DNA of 64,000 nucleotides from Paragonimus westermani (GCA_008508345.1 QNGE01001302.1:98145-162144); one strand, 5' to 3'; counted from the stretch's first letter, positions 21,555 through 34,000 are shown. Notes: a model not told the origin generated them from the sequence alone. Made by a program: numbers and translations.

Positions 21555-22854
21555 GTTAATTGTTGTTACTTTCTTACAGCTGTCTCACTATGACGAACGT
21601 TCCTCCATCCCGATGCATGAGGCTTGACTGTGATAGCACTCATACGTCCTGAAGAGCTTTCGATTTTGAGTGACTCCATATTTTATTTATGTCCTATATT
21701 GTTGCTTACAAAACACACAGTTAACTTTCATTTGATGACTGGAACTATAAACATTTGCTACTCTCGTGGAACGATTTATCGGTTGTCTAGTTTTGTTAAC
21801 TATGCAGCTATCTATGTTTGACAGACAGCTTGCTTCGAATTTCTCTTTTATTTCAAATCTCTGCTGTTTTCAATTTTCGATGTTACGACTTGTCTTTTGT
21901 TTGAATGAATCCGCGTAAACTACTCTTTAAAACAAACGACACTGAACGAGTAAGGAAGTAATCAATTTTGTCAGTTAGTAAGTGGATAGGTACTCAATTT
22001 AATGACCAACCGAGTACCAGAGCAAATAATGTTGCTTTTGAGGAATGTAAAAAGAAAACGTTTTCCTGATTATTCCTGAGGTGTTACCATCTTCATTAAG
22101 TTTGTTCGAACTTCAATTAGTGCATATTACAACAAATATGCATGGATAATGCAAGTACGATCACATATGGTAAGCGCTACCAATAAATAGAGTCTGTAGC
22201 ATTGGCAGACTGCCGCTGTTTAGCTGAACCACATTACAGGTGGATTGGTATACGCTCCAATTACCGAGGACAAATCAGCAACAAATATTTGTGTCAAAGC
22301 ACTGTTAACTAGTAGAACAAAGTTATGAACAATTTTGTATTCGTGGATGGCAAAAGCTAAGTATGCAACAGAAGGAATTACATTGTCTTAAAAGGTTCAA
22401 TACAATCTACTATCTGATGAAACTTCAAAAACCTCGTCAATTTTTAGGCCCGAACAATTTCTTCAAGACCGTAATGCTACCAATTAGCCAACTTACTGGC
22501 TGCTTACAAGTTGTTTGAAAATTATGAATACTTAATGGATTTCAATCATGGTCTTACTCGTCATGAGTTGTTTTCTATTTCTGGTTACTCAAATGAATAT
22601 CATCAAACTTATACTTCAGCTACGTCATTTCAGTCTGTTTTCCAAGAGTAAAAATTAAGTCTCCGATGTATTCCTTATACCTTAGGACAGAAGACGTCTT
22701 TTGTCCACTGAGGAACTGTCCCCCTTCTTTTTCTATACGCTGCTGGTAAGTTTAAACAATTACTCAGCTGACATCTTGAAATCCCATAAACAATATAAAC
22801 TCAACATTCCTCGCAATAAACCGCAGTTTTGTAGCTCAGTCAGGCACTTCTATA
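21555..22854. other. Gene-free stretch right of the R2-type relic
   Basis: No 28S rRNA-like sequence is visible where the canonical R2 target would continue. Only short frames; a TGAG/TAAGTA-rich patch near 21.95 kb is unremarkable. Confidence 0.4.
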
Positions 22855-23035
22855 ATCCCCTTTTAAAAAGAAACTCCATTCACATTTCTCTCTTCTTTTT
22901 AGAGGTATTTAGGTACGCACATCCTTGCCAAACCATGCCCTAACCTCTATCCAGTGTTCTGAAGTGACAAGTGAGCTCACCACTGCGCCATAAACATCAC
23001 ATTAAGTATGTCCGTGTTAGCAGTGTGTAAGACAT
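22855..23035 (-). repeat. Decayed tRNA-derived SINE copy
   Basis: Collinear with the reverse-strand SINE: CTTTTAAAAAGAAACTCC, CGCACATCCTTGCC, then CTCACCACTGCGCCATAAACATCACATTAAG, i.e. the A-box complement (CCACTGCGCCA) followed by the conserved extension start. The B box region is unrecognisable. Confidence 0.55.
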
Positions 23036-25344
23036 CCTTTTCCGAACAACCCATCAAATTTTCTGAAGCCAAACATAGTCTGCGCATTTCTGTCACCACA
23101 GGTGGCTTGAACCGCACTATTTTCGATTCCACCCACGGCAGAAGACTACATTTCAGTACATTCTAGCCAGGATTCTCAGGGCAAAGTGTGAACTAACGTT
23201 GAACAGGAGAAACAAACGAACCCTCTGGATGCAGTACGCTAGCAAATAAAGAGCAATAGGGGATAGCACAACACCATGACTAGAGATTGTGAAACGGAAA
23301 GCCAGTAATTTGCCTGACAAAGTGGGGTCGCTGGTTGTCACGATTTTGATCGAATATACATAAACACATAGTCGTCGTATCCAGCCTACGTCTAACAACT
23401 TTTAAAGGGATTCAATCGGAATAACTCATAGACAGGAACTCAACCAGCAATTAGCAGAGATCCAGGGCTAATCACTGTCGCCATCCCGAGCAAAGTAGCT
23501 TGTCAGCGCAGTGACCAATCCGAATGGCGTAGCATCGGATGTTATTATAATGAGCATCCGAGTAAAACAAGTTTTTTAATTTCATTACGCGTTAAAACAA
23601 ACTGTCTGCAAGCAGAGCGTAGCCGCGTGGACCAATCGTATTTCTTCATTTCACTTCTATAAACTAATCAGTAGAGACCCACTACATTTGAGATGTGCTT
23701 AGTGCCACAAGTTTTGCTTTTGATTTCTTTACATTAAGTAGCACGTTTTCAACAGACTATGTCTTTTTTCTGTTGTTGACGTGTCGTTAGTAGTAGGATC
23801 TACGAATCCAAGATGGCCGGTCTATTCTTGGATGCGTGTGTAGCACTACCACATGGTCACTTCAACACGAGCCATGGTTAATGCAGTACCCTTGTGAACC
23901 GCGAGTTTGAAGTAACGGTCACACAAGCTTCCTCTCATTAAAAATTCGAAAGTTCGTCTGGATCTTACTTTACTTGCAGATCCGGGAAACGGAAAGATTT
24001 ACCTGTAGAACGTCGTGGTATGTCAGCTTCTTATCATTAGGAATTCCTTCACTTGTTCATAATTGACCGTATAACGGCTGATCAAGATCTGCCTTCCGAT
24101 AACCGTACATTCGATTACACTGCGTATTCTTTGGAGATAGCGGCTATTGTGGGTGGCTCTCCCATAAAGTTTCACTTCAGATACGGTGAGTTACTCAAAT
24201 GGCAATAATTCAGAAGACAACGAACAGCGCAATACTGTGTATATTGCCACGAACGCAAAGAAAAACAACGGTACAGCAAGCACACGTCCTGCGTATAACG
24301 CGTGAAACGGAAAAGTAAACGAATTCCAATTAGCGGAAATAGGACATACTATTGGACTAAACAAACATGCCCTGATCGGAAGTGTCAAATTTCACAACAA
24401 AATACCAACGAAAGTTAAGCCATTCTAATGGGTCGCTAAACTGTTCACCTCTCAGATACATTTTTTGTTCTTCAACAGTGATGGCTAAATCGAAGACGTT
24501 CGTGTTTTTATAAAGACTTTGACTTAAGAGATTGTTCTTTGTTGAAGGATTTTTCTTCCAGGAATTCATATATTATACGTTACATACGCAACCATCCAAA
24601 TGTGGCTATTTTATCCACCTCACTGAACGCTTATTCTTAACCGTCATAGTTTTGCGATTTTGATATCTGATGTAAAAACCACTTCAAAACGTGGACATTC
24701 TATTTACACTTATGAAAGTTTCCGATGTAAGAAATTTTTCACACCCCCCCCTCACCACATCTCCACGTAAATAGTGATCTTTTATCTCTCGTTTTTTGCT
24801 ATATGTCGTGACCGGACTTTTCGTTGTATTTCTTTCTATGGTCCACTGGGTTTCATTGTATTTCATGTAGTTATCCTTGTGTTGGGATTCACATCTACGA
24901 CAGAAAAGCTGTGTTTGCCGCCTAATAATTCCCAACTAAAACGAATTGTTAATACTGGTGTCCGTATTCGTCTTTACCGGTTTTGAAAACTTCCCTTATG
25001 GTACCAGTTTCTTGCCCCACAAGATTTCTGTGATCACTTGACTTAGTGCTGCTTTTCGCCTCTTCTATCTTCACTCATCAAATATTTCGTCCAAAAATAT
25101 TCGCTACAGTCATGAGAACAATGTAGCGAGTCATTAGGAAAACAGTGACCACGGTGAGCAAGGAAGTCGGCCAACAGGAATTACGGACTGTGCGTCCTAG
25201 CCGATAGGCCACCATTGTTCCAGAGTTGTAGGTCAAAGAAGATTAGGCGCCCACAGAGCACACAGGTCAGGATTACGTAATCCGATAATGATGGCCTTGG
25301 CGTAGCTGAACATTCGGAACCTCACCATTTTTGGTCGATTTCTT
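23036..25344. other. Gene-free stretch, nothing recognised
   Basis: Short frames only. A run of eight or more C residues (near 24.74 kb) is the only low-complexity feature. Confidence 0.4.
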
Positions 25345-25740
25345 AACACTCGGTAGACACTGATGAGTAGTCGGGGATTTGTTTCATTTTCAAGTTGACC
25401 ATCACTCACATCTGACCGCAGCATACGCATCCAAATAGACTTTCCAGCCAGTCTCTCTCGAAAACAAACACTAAACTCGAGTTTAGCTCTCATCAGAGCT
25501 CGTCAGTAGTGCATATCCTTGCCACGGCCAGCATTTGAACTCCTGTCACGCTTTTTTCATGGGGCAACCGTGTTGACCACTGCGCCATTCACCTCACATT
25601 AGGCACGACCAAATTATCAAATCTGAACGCTAAACTACTCTCGCTTGTGAGCAATGATCAGGTTGCCCGATCGTCTCGAGAGGAGCCACAGTAACTGTCC
25701 TCTTAACTCCAATCGATAACCCCGCGATTAGGACTTCCAA
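25345..25740 (-). repeat. Best full-length copy of the tRNA-promoter SINE with 5' extension
   Basis: On the minus strand it reads: 5' extension (TAACTGTGG, GGCAACCTGATCATTG, GTGCCTAATGTGAGG), A box TGGCGCAGTGG, CACGGTTGCCCCATG, B box GGAGTTCAAATGC, GCAAGGATATGCACTACTGAC, CTCGAGTTTAGTG, GAGACTGGCTGGAAAGTC, and a tail GGTCAACTTGAAAATGAAAC followed by AAATCCCCGACTACTCATCAG. The A box is a perfect match to the Pol III consensus TRGCNNAGNGG. No poly(A) tail is seen. The extension upstream of the A box is shared by the copies at 5.5 and 9.5 kb, so the repeat unit is close to 400 bp rather than a bare tRNA SINE. Confidence 0.78.
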
Positions 25741-25764
25741 GACAGGTCGAAATCTCCGATCTCA

Positions 25765-25870
25765 TTAAAAGTGCGAGGCGATATTTTCGGAAGAGGCTGG
25801 CTGAAAAGTCTACCTGAATGCGAAGGCTGCGATCAAATGTGCGTGATGGTCAACTTGAAAAGAAAACTCG
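25765..25870 (+). repeat. 5'-truncated SINE copy, inverted relative to its neighbour
   Basis: GCGAGGCGATATTTTCGG, GAGGCTGGCTGAAAAGTC, ACCTGAATGCGAAGGCTGCG, ATCAAATGTGCGTGATGG and TCAACTTGAAAAG are collinear with the SINE body and tail in forward orientation. It lies about 25 bp beyond the reverse copy ending near 25740, so the two could pair as an inverted repeat of roughly 100 bp. Confidence 0.65.
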
Positions 25871-27196
25871 GTAGACAGTCTGAAAGGAACCTTCCTTACT
25901 GACAGAACGGTTAAAGTGTGTCAGATGAACAACATCAAATAGTTATTTACCGTCTTTCCTTTCGGTACCACAGTATGCCTGCATGACTACAGCCGACCGT
26001 GGGCATCGATGAGTGAAATATTTAACAAACCATGCAGTTACTAACTGAGCTTATTTTATTTAATCCATGTTAATCCATGGTTAACACTCGGTTGGAGATA
26101 GATTTGACGCAGACACGTATGGAGGAAAATTATTGTGCATGTTTTTAGACTGCTCTCTATGCCCACACGTCGATGTAACAAGCGGCCTTTAGATTTGTGC
26201 ACGCGTGCAGGTCCACGATTATGCAGAACTGTGGTGGATTTGTTAACTTGATTGACGGGTTGAATGTCTGAACGTTCGCCGAGCTTGGTGCCTACGTTAC
26301 AAACGGCTTATCACCAAATGACGTGTGTGCGTAGGAATCTGAACGTATGGTTTTAATCGATCTAAATGCCGAGGTAGGTTATTTTGAAGGTACCGTTATT
26401 CATAAAAGATCCTCCGGTTAAGAAGTTAGTTCACGGAGCTGAAAAACTATGGTCTACTGGTAAAAAAATCCAGTTAGCAGAGTTAGTGAAACACTGTTTC
26501 AGTACCGGTTGCAACAAACCTGGGGAAGTTATAGTTGTAATCTGGTATACGGTGGCGTTACACAAAAAGGTGGAACCTATACCAGTAGACAGCGCTAGTT
26601 GATGTGTTGGTAGTTTTCAGCGAATCACTAGCAATCCATTATAGCGAACTAACTGGCCACTTCTGGGCATAAAGAAAAGAGATGGAGTAACGAGGCAACC
26701 AGCCACCAAACAATGATGAATATATTGCCGCAGGGAGATAGAGTTTTTCAAACCCCTGTGTAGGCCTTCGTTAGTTGGTGCATGATATCCATTTTTCACC
26801 ATGCCAGAAAAGTTACGTGTTCATGCCTCAGTGGCAATCAAACGCACACCTCCGAACTCACATTCGTCCACATCGCCGTCAGTTTGTGCGGTTCTCAGTT
26901 ATAAGGCTGCCCGCTTCTCATACTAAGCTCAGGTGGCTCCACAGAGTGTTAGGTGAAACGCTGGGTTCTTTTGCTAAGTCCAACGAGGTTTGTCCGGACT
27001 TAACTTCCACTCGTTAGTTCGCTGGATCATCTTGACTAGAAGGGGTGTCTTCAACTTGAACAACTCTGAAGCTGAACCGTACCGTTTCACTTAATCCATG
27101 CATTACTGCTGAAGTAAGCAGTCCAAATTGACTGCGTTTGAATGAGACCACAGCGAACCGAAATGGACCGAGTCATCCACAGTGAATGCTGTTTTA
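25871..27196. other. Gene-free stretch, nothing recognised
   Basis: Contains the local direct repeat TTAATCCATG near 26.06 kb and unassigned frames at 26384-26602 and 26775-27017. No family motif recognised. Confidence 0.4.
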
Positions 27197-27370
27197 AAGA
27201 ACTCTTGCATTCAGATAGGCTTTTGGGTTAGCCCACTTCGAAAGGATGGACTGAACTCGAGTTTCGCTCCTACTTGAGCTAATCAATAGTGCATCTTATC
27301 TGTTGTATCGGAGGTTTCACTCCGGCCTTCGTGCTCGTGAATCCAGGGTGAAATCACAGAACCAGTTACC
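27197..27370 (-). repeat. Decayed SINE copy (reverse member of a second inverted pair)
   Basis: TTGCATTCAGATAGGCTTTTG, CACTTCGAAAGGATGGACTG, AACTCGAGTTTCGCTC, AATCAATAGTGCATCTTATC and the B-box complement GGAGGTTTCACTCCGGCC follow the order of the SINE reverse strand. Confidence 0.6.
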
Positions 27371-27464
27371 ACGCAGTAAGCGTGACTGAATACTTATATC
27401 CGAACGTTTAAGAACAGTCTCATGTGACTGGGATCCAGTTTGCCCGAATTAAGTCTACTGCCCG

Positions 27465-27545
27465 CTTTCGAAGTGGGCTAGCCAAATGGCTCACGTGAAT
27501 GTTGAAAATGTGATTAAGTGTAAATGGTGTTCAGTTTGAAATAAT
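27465..27545 (+). repeat. Decayed SINE tail (forward member of the second inverted pair)
   Basis: TTTCGAAGTGGGCTAGCC, CACGTGAATG, GATTAAGTGTAAATGGTG and TTCAGTTTGAAA correspond to the forward body and tail at 25.8 and 56.9 kb with substitutions. About 95 bp separates it from the reverse copy. Confidence 0.5.
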
Positions 27546-28371
27546 CAAAACCTGCAGACTTCTACTAACTGTTTGAAACAGTCAGTTAATAGTGATTGAT
27601 AACAAAACTGCGATCTTAGAATTAATCCACCACCAAATTTTACAGACGCTTTCAAGACGACCTAGGACGACTTTCAGATCAAAACGCAACGGCCAGCTTC
27701 GTTCTTGTTTGAACCTATCAGGTAATGGTAGTTTACGTGGGAGACCGAAGTTGCAACCTTTCACGTTATGAGACGAAGCCCTTTTCTGTTAGCGCGGATG
27801 GATACAATCCACCCCGGATTGCCAGTTTGCACTGGCTACATTCCCACGAACTCGAAATGGTGTCTACATAGCTTCTTGATGCTCGCTCGGAACTGAGAAC
27901 CAAGCTGACGAGGGCTTCGGGTCGAAGACCGAAGGGTTGATGATTCGATACGTTATTTAATCCACCGTTATGTGATGACTCCAAACAAGAAGTAAACCAG
28001 CCGTGGACTCCCAATCAAGGAATAACCTAATACCCGAATGTACCTCAGCATTTCCGGTTGTATCCAACACATAAATTGCGGGTCAGCGATAAGTTTTACT
28101 CTTTCTGTCAATTTCTGCTTAGCTTGACCTTATCAAGGACCTTAAACTAGCGACCTTTGTAAACAGACTAGCTTATAGAGGTAACGTAGATTACATGCAG
28201 ATTACATGTAGATCACGTGTAACCTCCTCAGACAAGTGTCATAATGAAAATAGAACGAACGTTTCTTAAATTAATTGGCAAGTTTTTATATTGTGAATTG
28301 TACTCACAACTTGTCTACAGTTGTCGTGGGTTACAAAATGGTTGTGTTCAAGCATGCAGAATAGGTTGCCC

Positions 28372-28428
28372 ACAACTGCTCAGTGAAAAGTCACTGAACC
28401 TTAAGGTTTGTGAATTGTGAGCAGTTGT
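28372..28428. repeat. 11-bp inverted repeat with an overlapping inner hairpin
   Basis: ACAACTGCTCA (28372-28382) and TGAGCAGTTGT (28418-28428) are exact complements. The left arm overlaps a second hairpin, TCAGTGA-AAAG-TCACTGA (28380-28397), so the two folds compete. No element boundary is evident. Confidence 0.5.
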
Positions 28429-30061
28429 CAATGTAGCTAACAACAATTCGACGTAAGCGTCGTTACCGATAGTCGCTGTATTTCTCACACTTACTAATTA
28501 TTCGTAAATGTTTTATTAATAAACCACTTTTTCTTGCTGTTCACTGCTCATTTCCGCTAAACAGTTTTGCATTTCAGTTTTGTATGACCTCAGTTTATCG
28601 AATCAACTGTCTCTAGTCTCGTAACTGTGCAGGTACACTGAAAATTGATTAGTTACCTTGTCATGGTATTTATGGTACACTTGGTACTTCTAGTGGTCTG
28701 TGTAAGTAATATAAACATCTAACTACGATCACCTGAACAAACATTAGCACATCTGCGATGCCATCGCAGCAAGGTGGTTACAAGCTCATGTGAAAATGTT
28801 TGTTTTGATCGTTGAAACATTTCACTAAACCCTATTCCATCCATCACACTATGATCAAATACCCGATCTGCGGTTCATAATCATCAAGTGATGTTGACCA
28901 CAGGCTAATGCAGTACAGTTTGAAAATGTATCTGTCGAAGTCCACATTCAGCGGTTAAACAGTGACTAACAAAATCAGATAATCAGCTGAGATTAATATA
29001 CATCTTTGTTGTGGAGAATCGCAGTCAACTACCGGAACTTGTGTGTACATGCCCTTCAAAAAATAGAGAGTTTCCACGAAGCTACTAGTTACTTTATTCA
29101 CTTCTCTCACATAATATTAAACACATATGTAACCCTAATACACTTGGTGAAAGGGTGCAAGACACCTTCGGGTTATCAGAATGAACAAATATCTTGGTAG
29201 ACAAGGCTGATATGACTAAACTTCCAGCTTACTCGAGTGAAACAAATAAGAAAATGGAAATTGTCCAGCATTAATCTGCTTCATTCGTCAGGGGATTACC
29301 TGCCAAAGAGTACCGGCACCCTGTTATCTCACACAACGATAATTCATTCATGCTGTCCTATCTAACGAGGTGGCTAGCCTTGCGTATATGTGATTTCCAC
29401 GTGCTTTCTAGCAGACAACCAAAATCCGGACGAAAAATCCGAAGTCAGTCCTTCAATACCGCTAGATTTTAAAATTTGCCATTGAAAAGTTTGACAGATA
29501 TTATGAATGACTTGCTGTTGCTTGTAGATGTGTTGGACTGAAACAGTGACAAGAGTGCTCATATGCATCCTCTAAATGTGCTATCCCCTGAGAGAAACCA
29601 TCGACTTTACGTGAGTACTGATTGTTGTGGGAATTATCCTCTTTCCAGCAGATCATCTGAAAATTTTATACTTACCGTGCACAAAGAACGTCACTTTTAA
29701 TTTCCAAAGGATATCATACTGTTAAATCGACGACGTAGCGACAGGTAGTCCACTTAGCTCGCTTCTAGTCAATTCATTTCGGGACCGTATAAGAAAGGCA
29801 ACTAAGTGGGATTTCAAAACAATCCCACTGGAGACCGTAGGTAGACGATCGGGAGCAATTAGGACAGTCTGTCGTGCAGCTTAACGATGTCCATCCCGAA
29901 CTCACGGTGACGTGTGGCACACAGGATGGTGAAATCTACCTTAAATTAATGTGTTCATCACACCAGTAATTGATGGATTAATAGGGCAACATTTATAGGA
30001 GGCCATATGGTCTGGTCACTGTATTCATATCACTAGCTTGAATTCGGTAGAATAAAAGCGA

Positions 30062-30090
30062 GTTGTGGTGAGAACATTGTTCACCACAAC
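30062..30090. repeat. 10-bp perfect hairpin
   Basis: GTTGTGGTGA (30062-30071) and TCACCACAAC (30081-30090) flank a 9-nt loop. It is about 400 bp upstream of the Penelope-like relic; no functional link is shown. Confidence 0.5.
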
Positions 30091-30489
30091 ATGTCGCATC
30101 TGCACATCTGACTGCATTGGACAAGAAACAAGAATGCGGAAGACGACTCCGGAAATAATGGACACCCCAAAAGTTTTATTCAACGTCACAGCGAACTTAA
30201 ACCCAAGGCAGTACTGAGGATAACGTCTACAAAAAATTAGTATATGTTGAGCTACTTCTCAGAAGAGATAGCATGACATTGCAGAGGAACATGGTCTAAA
30301 CGGATTTACAAGACCGCCGAATTGTGGGTATTGAATCAGACACACGGATTACCTGTGCCTTCACTCGAAAAAGGTTAAACTTGTTGGCCCCAAGCCACGC
30401 TGTACAAACCAATTGTCATACGGCCGCGAAGTAAGTTACATGGGATCAATGAACTAAAGGATGAAGGGACATGCAATTAAGTGTGTTCA

Positions 30490-30727
30490 CAAACAGGTTT
30501 TGCAAGTGGACACTGTAGTCACGACGAACCGTAAAGCCCCAGCATCGTCTAGCGGATGACACATCTTGTCAGCTGGCCACATCGTGGACTTGTCATCATG
30601 CATCAGCATCATAATGCGCCACTACAACCCACAGTTCCTAAAATCCGCTGAATCGGTGGGGACAAACCGGTTCAAACCTGTGTCGCACGTACGAAAACAA
30701 TTATTTGTCAACCTTACCCTGCCGTGG
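30490..30727 (+). pseudogene. Penelope-like element: C-terminal GIY-YIG endonuclease fragment
   Basis: Frame containing SAGHIVD, NPQFLKSAESV, NRFKP, and RKQLFVNLTLPW, which lines up residue for residue with the better-preserved relic at 44382-44640 (TTGHVID, NPRFLRFAEAV, NRLKP, VQKQLLVNLTLPW). In Penelope-like elements this block is the end of the GIY-YIG endonuclease behind the RT, with the A(E/S)A/S and LKP signature and a terminal LPW. A stop just before SAGH and missing upstream catalytic residues mark it as dead. No RT was recognised upstream. Confidence 0.65.
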
Positions 30728-30870
30728 AGTTTCATTCGGATCACATGCACTGATGTTTGTTGTTTGCTTCATTGTTCACATACCTGCAAGTACTGTAGGC
30801 ACTGAACTGAAGGTTCTCCTTTGTATTGGTTGTTACTGACGAACCAATACGAAATACTCTCACTTAACAA
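30728..30870 (+). mobile_element. Penelope-like 3' segment with hairpin and CTGACGA string
   Basis: Downstream of the endonuclease relic is a perfect 9-bp inverted repeat, GTATTGGTT (30823-30831) / AACCAATAC (30842-30850). Its loop carries CTGACGA (30836-30842), and GAAA follows at 30851. The stretch TACTGACGA...AATAC.AAAT is conserved at the matching position in the second relic (44284-44290 on the minus strand), so it belongs to the element rather than to the flank. Confidence 0.45.
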
Positions 30871-31006
30871 CGTTCGCCTATCAACCATTTTGCTTAAATA
30901 GCGCTTGTCAACGATCTTCCAGCCAATAAATTTACTCCTTCATGTTTTACTAATAAGTAGTGTGGCATATTTATGATTTTAGATGAGACCTAACTGTAAA
31001 AAGTCA

Positions 31007-31087
31007 GGGCTTCGGCCGGATTTGAACCAGCGACAGACACAACATGCCTCAACGTGGCAAGCGCTCTACCAGCTGATCTACGAAGCC
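31007..31087 (-). other. tRNA-like sequence (tRNA pseudogene or SINE head)
   Basis: Minus-strand sequence with a perfect 7-bp acceptor stem (GGCTTCG/CGAAGCC), a D-arm GATC-AGCTGGTA-GAGC with one mismatch, a T-arm GCTGG-TTCAAAT-CCGGC with one G-U pair, and B box GGTTCAAATCC. An anticodon-like loop ACGTTGA would place GTT (Asn), but position 33 is C instead of the near-invariant U. The molecule is 81 nt, about eight too long without a class II arm. TTTTT, a Pol III terminator, follows five nt after the discriminator position. The intact acceptor stem argues for recent tRNA origin; the middle is not that of a working tRNA. Confidence 0.6.
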
Positions 31088-34000
31088 TTTCTTTTTGCCT
31101 ACGCCCTAACGATAACTTCAATGAACCCGTTGATCTCTCCTAATATCACAGAGTCTAATATGTTAGTGGTAATAACGTGGGGATTCAACCTCACAGCCTC
31201 AATGGATAAATTTGGTCAGGCTTGATTTACCCGTGTATTGCCAAAATTGGATGGGGCGGTTTATAACGCCCAGCTGGCACACATTATACAGCGGCATCCA
31301 GAGTTAACTCATATCACCATCACACAAGAGCACGCTGGAATTTCTTCGATGCGCACGCACACACATGCTCACAGAATAGTGCCTGTTTCTATTAAGCTAT
31401 CGTAGTCTGACTCCCAATTGTGTGTCAGTGGCCAGGAAAGTAAACTCGTCGGTTGGTCACTCATCAGGTTGCTTGGACAGCTACGCTCCAACACTTCCAT
31501 CATTACATTCAGTCCTCTAGTGTGTCCTTATCCCCAGATAAAAACGCAAGCTTTTCGTCCTTAATTCGTATGTAATCTCATTCCTACCGAGATGACATAT
31601 TACAGAGAGATAATGCGAGTTTCCAAACTACGCTCTCTAACCTAATACGCTGTATACACTGCACCGGTTTTCTATAAGATACCGGCATATCAGAAAAGAG
31701 TGGGATCTGGCACAGCAACCCTTCCATCAATTCCCACACCTTTAAAAAGTTCACCGGTGCTTGGGGAACATAACTATCGTTGGAGTAAACTCCCTGAATT
31801 GACAGTGCCATGTAGTTCGCCTGAATAGCATTAAAACACTATTCAAGCATCCGGATGCTCCCAACCTGGAACAGTCTACAAAGGTTTGTCCTAAGTCTGG
31901 CATAGATTTAACACATTTTCCAATCACTAAACCGAGTATACAAAACATGATCCTCAGAATCATTACTGCCCAACGAAAGTACATTCGGTCTTTCCCTCTG
32001 TTGATGTTAGCCAGCTGTTGCTTGCCGTAAGTTGCAATGCAATTGTTATGCGCTTGATAGGCAGTGATTGGATTTTCATTCCTTTACTCACGTCCTGACT
32101 TCCTTTTTCGCAGTGTTTCTACTGTCGAACGTCTGAAACCAAAACAATCAGCTGGTTTTTCTTTCTAAAAGTCCAACGCAAAATCAAATGCATGTAAGCA
32201 TTTCCAAATTCCTCTAACTTACAAAGCTCATATGGATCTTCTCTCTAACATTACTGACTACGGCGTGACGTACTACGGATGATCATACTAAACTTTCCAG
32301 GTGCTTTACTGTCCAGGGTGAACAGAAATCAGACGAAATGGACTAATTTCATTTATCACACCATACCTTATCGAACGATAAGCTACGTACCAGTGATGTA
32401 GTAACCTGTTAGACATTCCAATCTTTTGTGTGTTACAACAGTACAAATGAAAGTTTCATTCTACATTTAAGCACTAACTAATTTTACTACTGAATGCGAA
32501 GTCAGTGTAGTTCATGCATCCTGGTATGAAACAGAATTGCAGACATTATTTGAAGTTATACACACAGTCGCAGTTGTGCAAACTAGACACGTTAGGGTTC
32601 TCCGCCTGAATTGAGGTATCCCATCATCACAGATACCCTCAACGTGCACTGGCTGTCCGACAACTCAGTGTCATGACGACAAAGTTGAACAGATTACTAG
32701 TGTGCGTATGATTCAAACGAAACCAGAATACAAATAAGCTACCTCCTTGTCTCACTGTAATCCACTCTGCTCACTCCTACACGCAAACGAACGCTTCAAT
32801 TAATCACATGTCGACAGTTTCATTGAGTTTGGACGCCTGGATATGTTAAACCGGTCACAGTAAGTATGGTTGTGTACCGCAGTACAATGCAGAAGACCTA
32901 CTGGTATAGGAAATCCAGTAATTGGTTAATGACCAACGGAATTTTATCATAAACTTCTCATGACAGGCGAACTGTTGCTAGTGTTATAGTTTAGTTTATT
33001 TAATCTGGAATTCACAGACAAACCTGACAGATTAAGCTGTGCTCGAGCCACACAACTGGAGAAGGGAGATATGATATATTTAATGCATTAATTGAAAGTG
33101 GCTATTCGGGACTGTACACTCATAAGAAAACGTTCGAAAGTGTTAGGGTGGAAGATGTACGATTGGCCAGCAAACTATCTCTTTATATTCCCTTGCTCTT
33201 CAGAAGTTACAATTTCGCCGAAGCGTACCAAAGATGGTTAATGTAACAATTAACAAAGCACATTTCGCAACGCACCTAGCTGGGGAAAGTATTGCCTGTT
33301 CACACCACCCCTTTTCTGTTTGCCTTTTCACCTGTTCTTCTCGAACAAGCTACATGAGCTGTACAACACGGTGGTCGTCCGAATGCATTCGGGAGCATCA
33401 AGTTATGTGGTCAACATGGGGGTCGATATGACGCTTCCCTTTTGAGGTAGCCGTGTATTTGATTGGGTCGAACGACCGGTCCGTTCCAGCCGATCTATCG
33501 AGTATGTAGAATATAACCTGGCCAAATCAAAGGTTGTGTGCTGGAAACCGCAGAAGCCATTGGAGTTTGCCTACAGTAACCAAATCTGAATTAGTTCTGA
33601 TAAATCTGGTTCGGCCTGTGCTGAAATTCAAAAGGTGGCGTTATAAAAAATCTCTGGCATGGTCGTCACTGGTGGAGTGACTCTTTTCTCCAGATTCTTC
33701 TTTCTGTGAAAGAATGACAGATAGAGCTGAGTTGTTGACTTCTGACTACAGAAAAACTGACAAGGAACGTTGGATTAATAAGAATCACTGGAAATGTAAA
33801 GGCTAGCTGGAGTAAGATAAATTGTGTACATCTTCATCTGTGTTCTGCTGTTATGCCAGAGGACGGATAGTGATTTCGCGTGTGCATCACCAAAAACCAA
33901 ATGTGCTGAAATGGAAACATGCCTTAGCAAACAACTATACAGGCAAACACCCGACTAACGACGACAGAGAAAGGCTGAACCTTGTTGAAATCTTTGGGCA

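Larger units (their letters stand above)
27546..30489. other. Gene-free stretch with two hairpins
   Basis: No protein motif. It holds a short imperfect tandem of about 11 bp near 28187-28220 (AGATTACATGC, AGATTACATGT, AGATCACGTGT), an inverted repeat at 28372-28428 and a 10-bp hairpin at 30062-30090. Confidence 0.45.
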
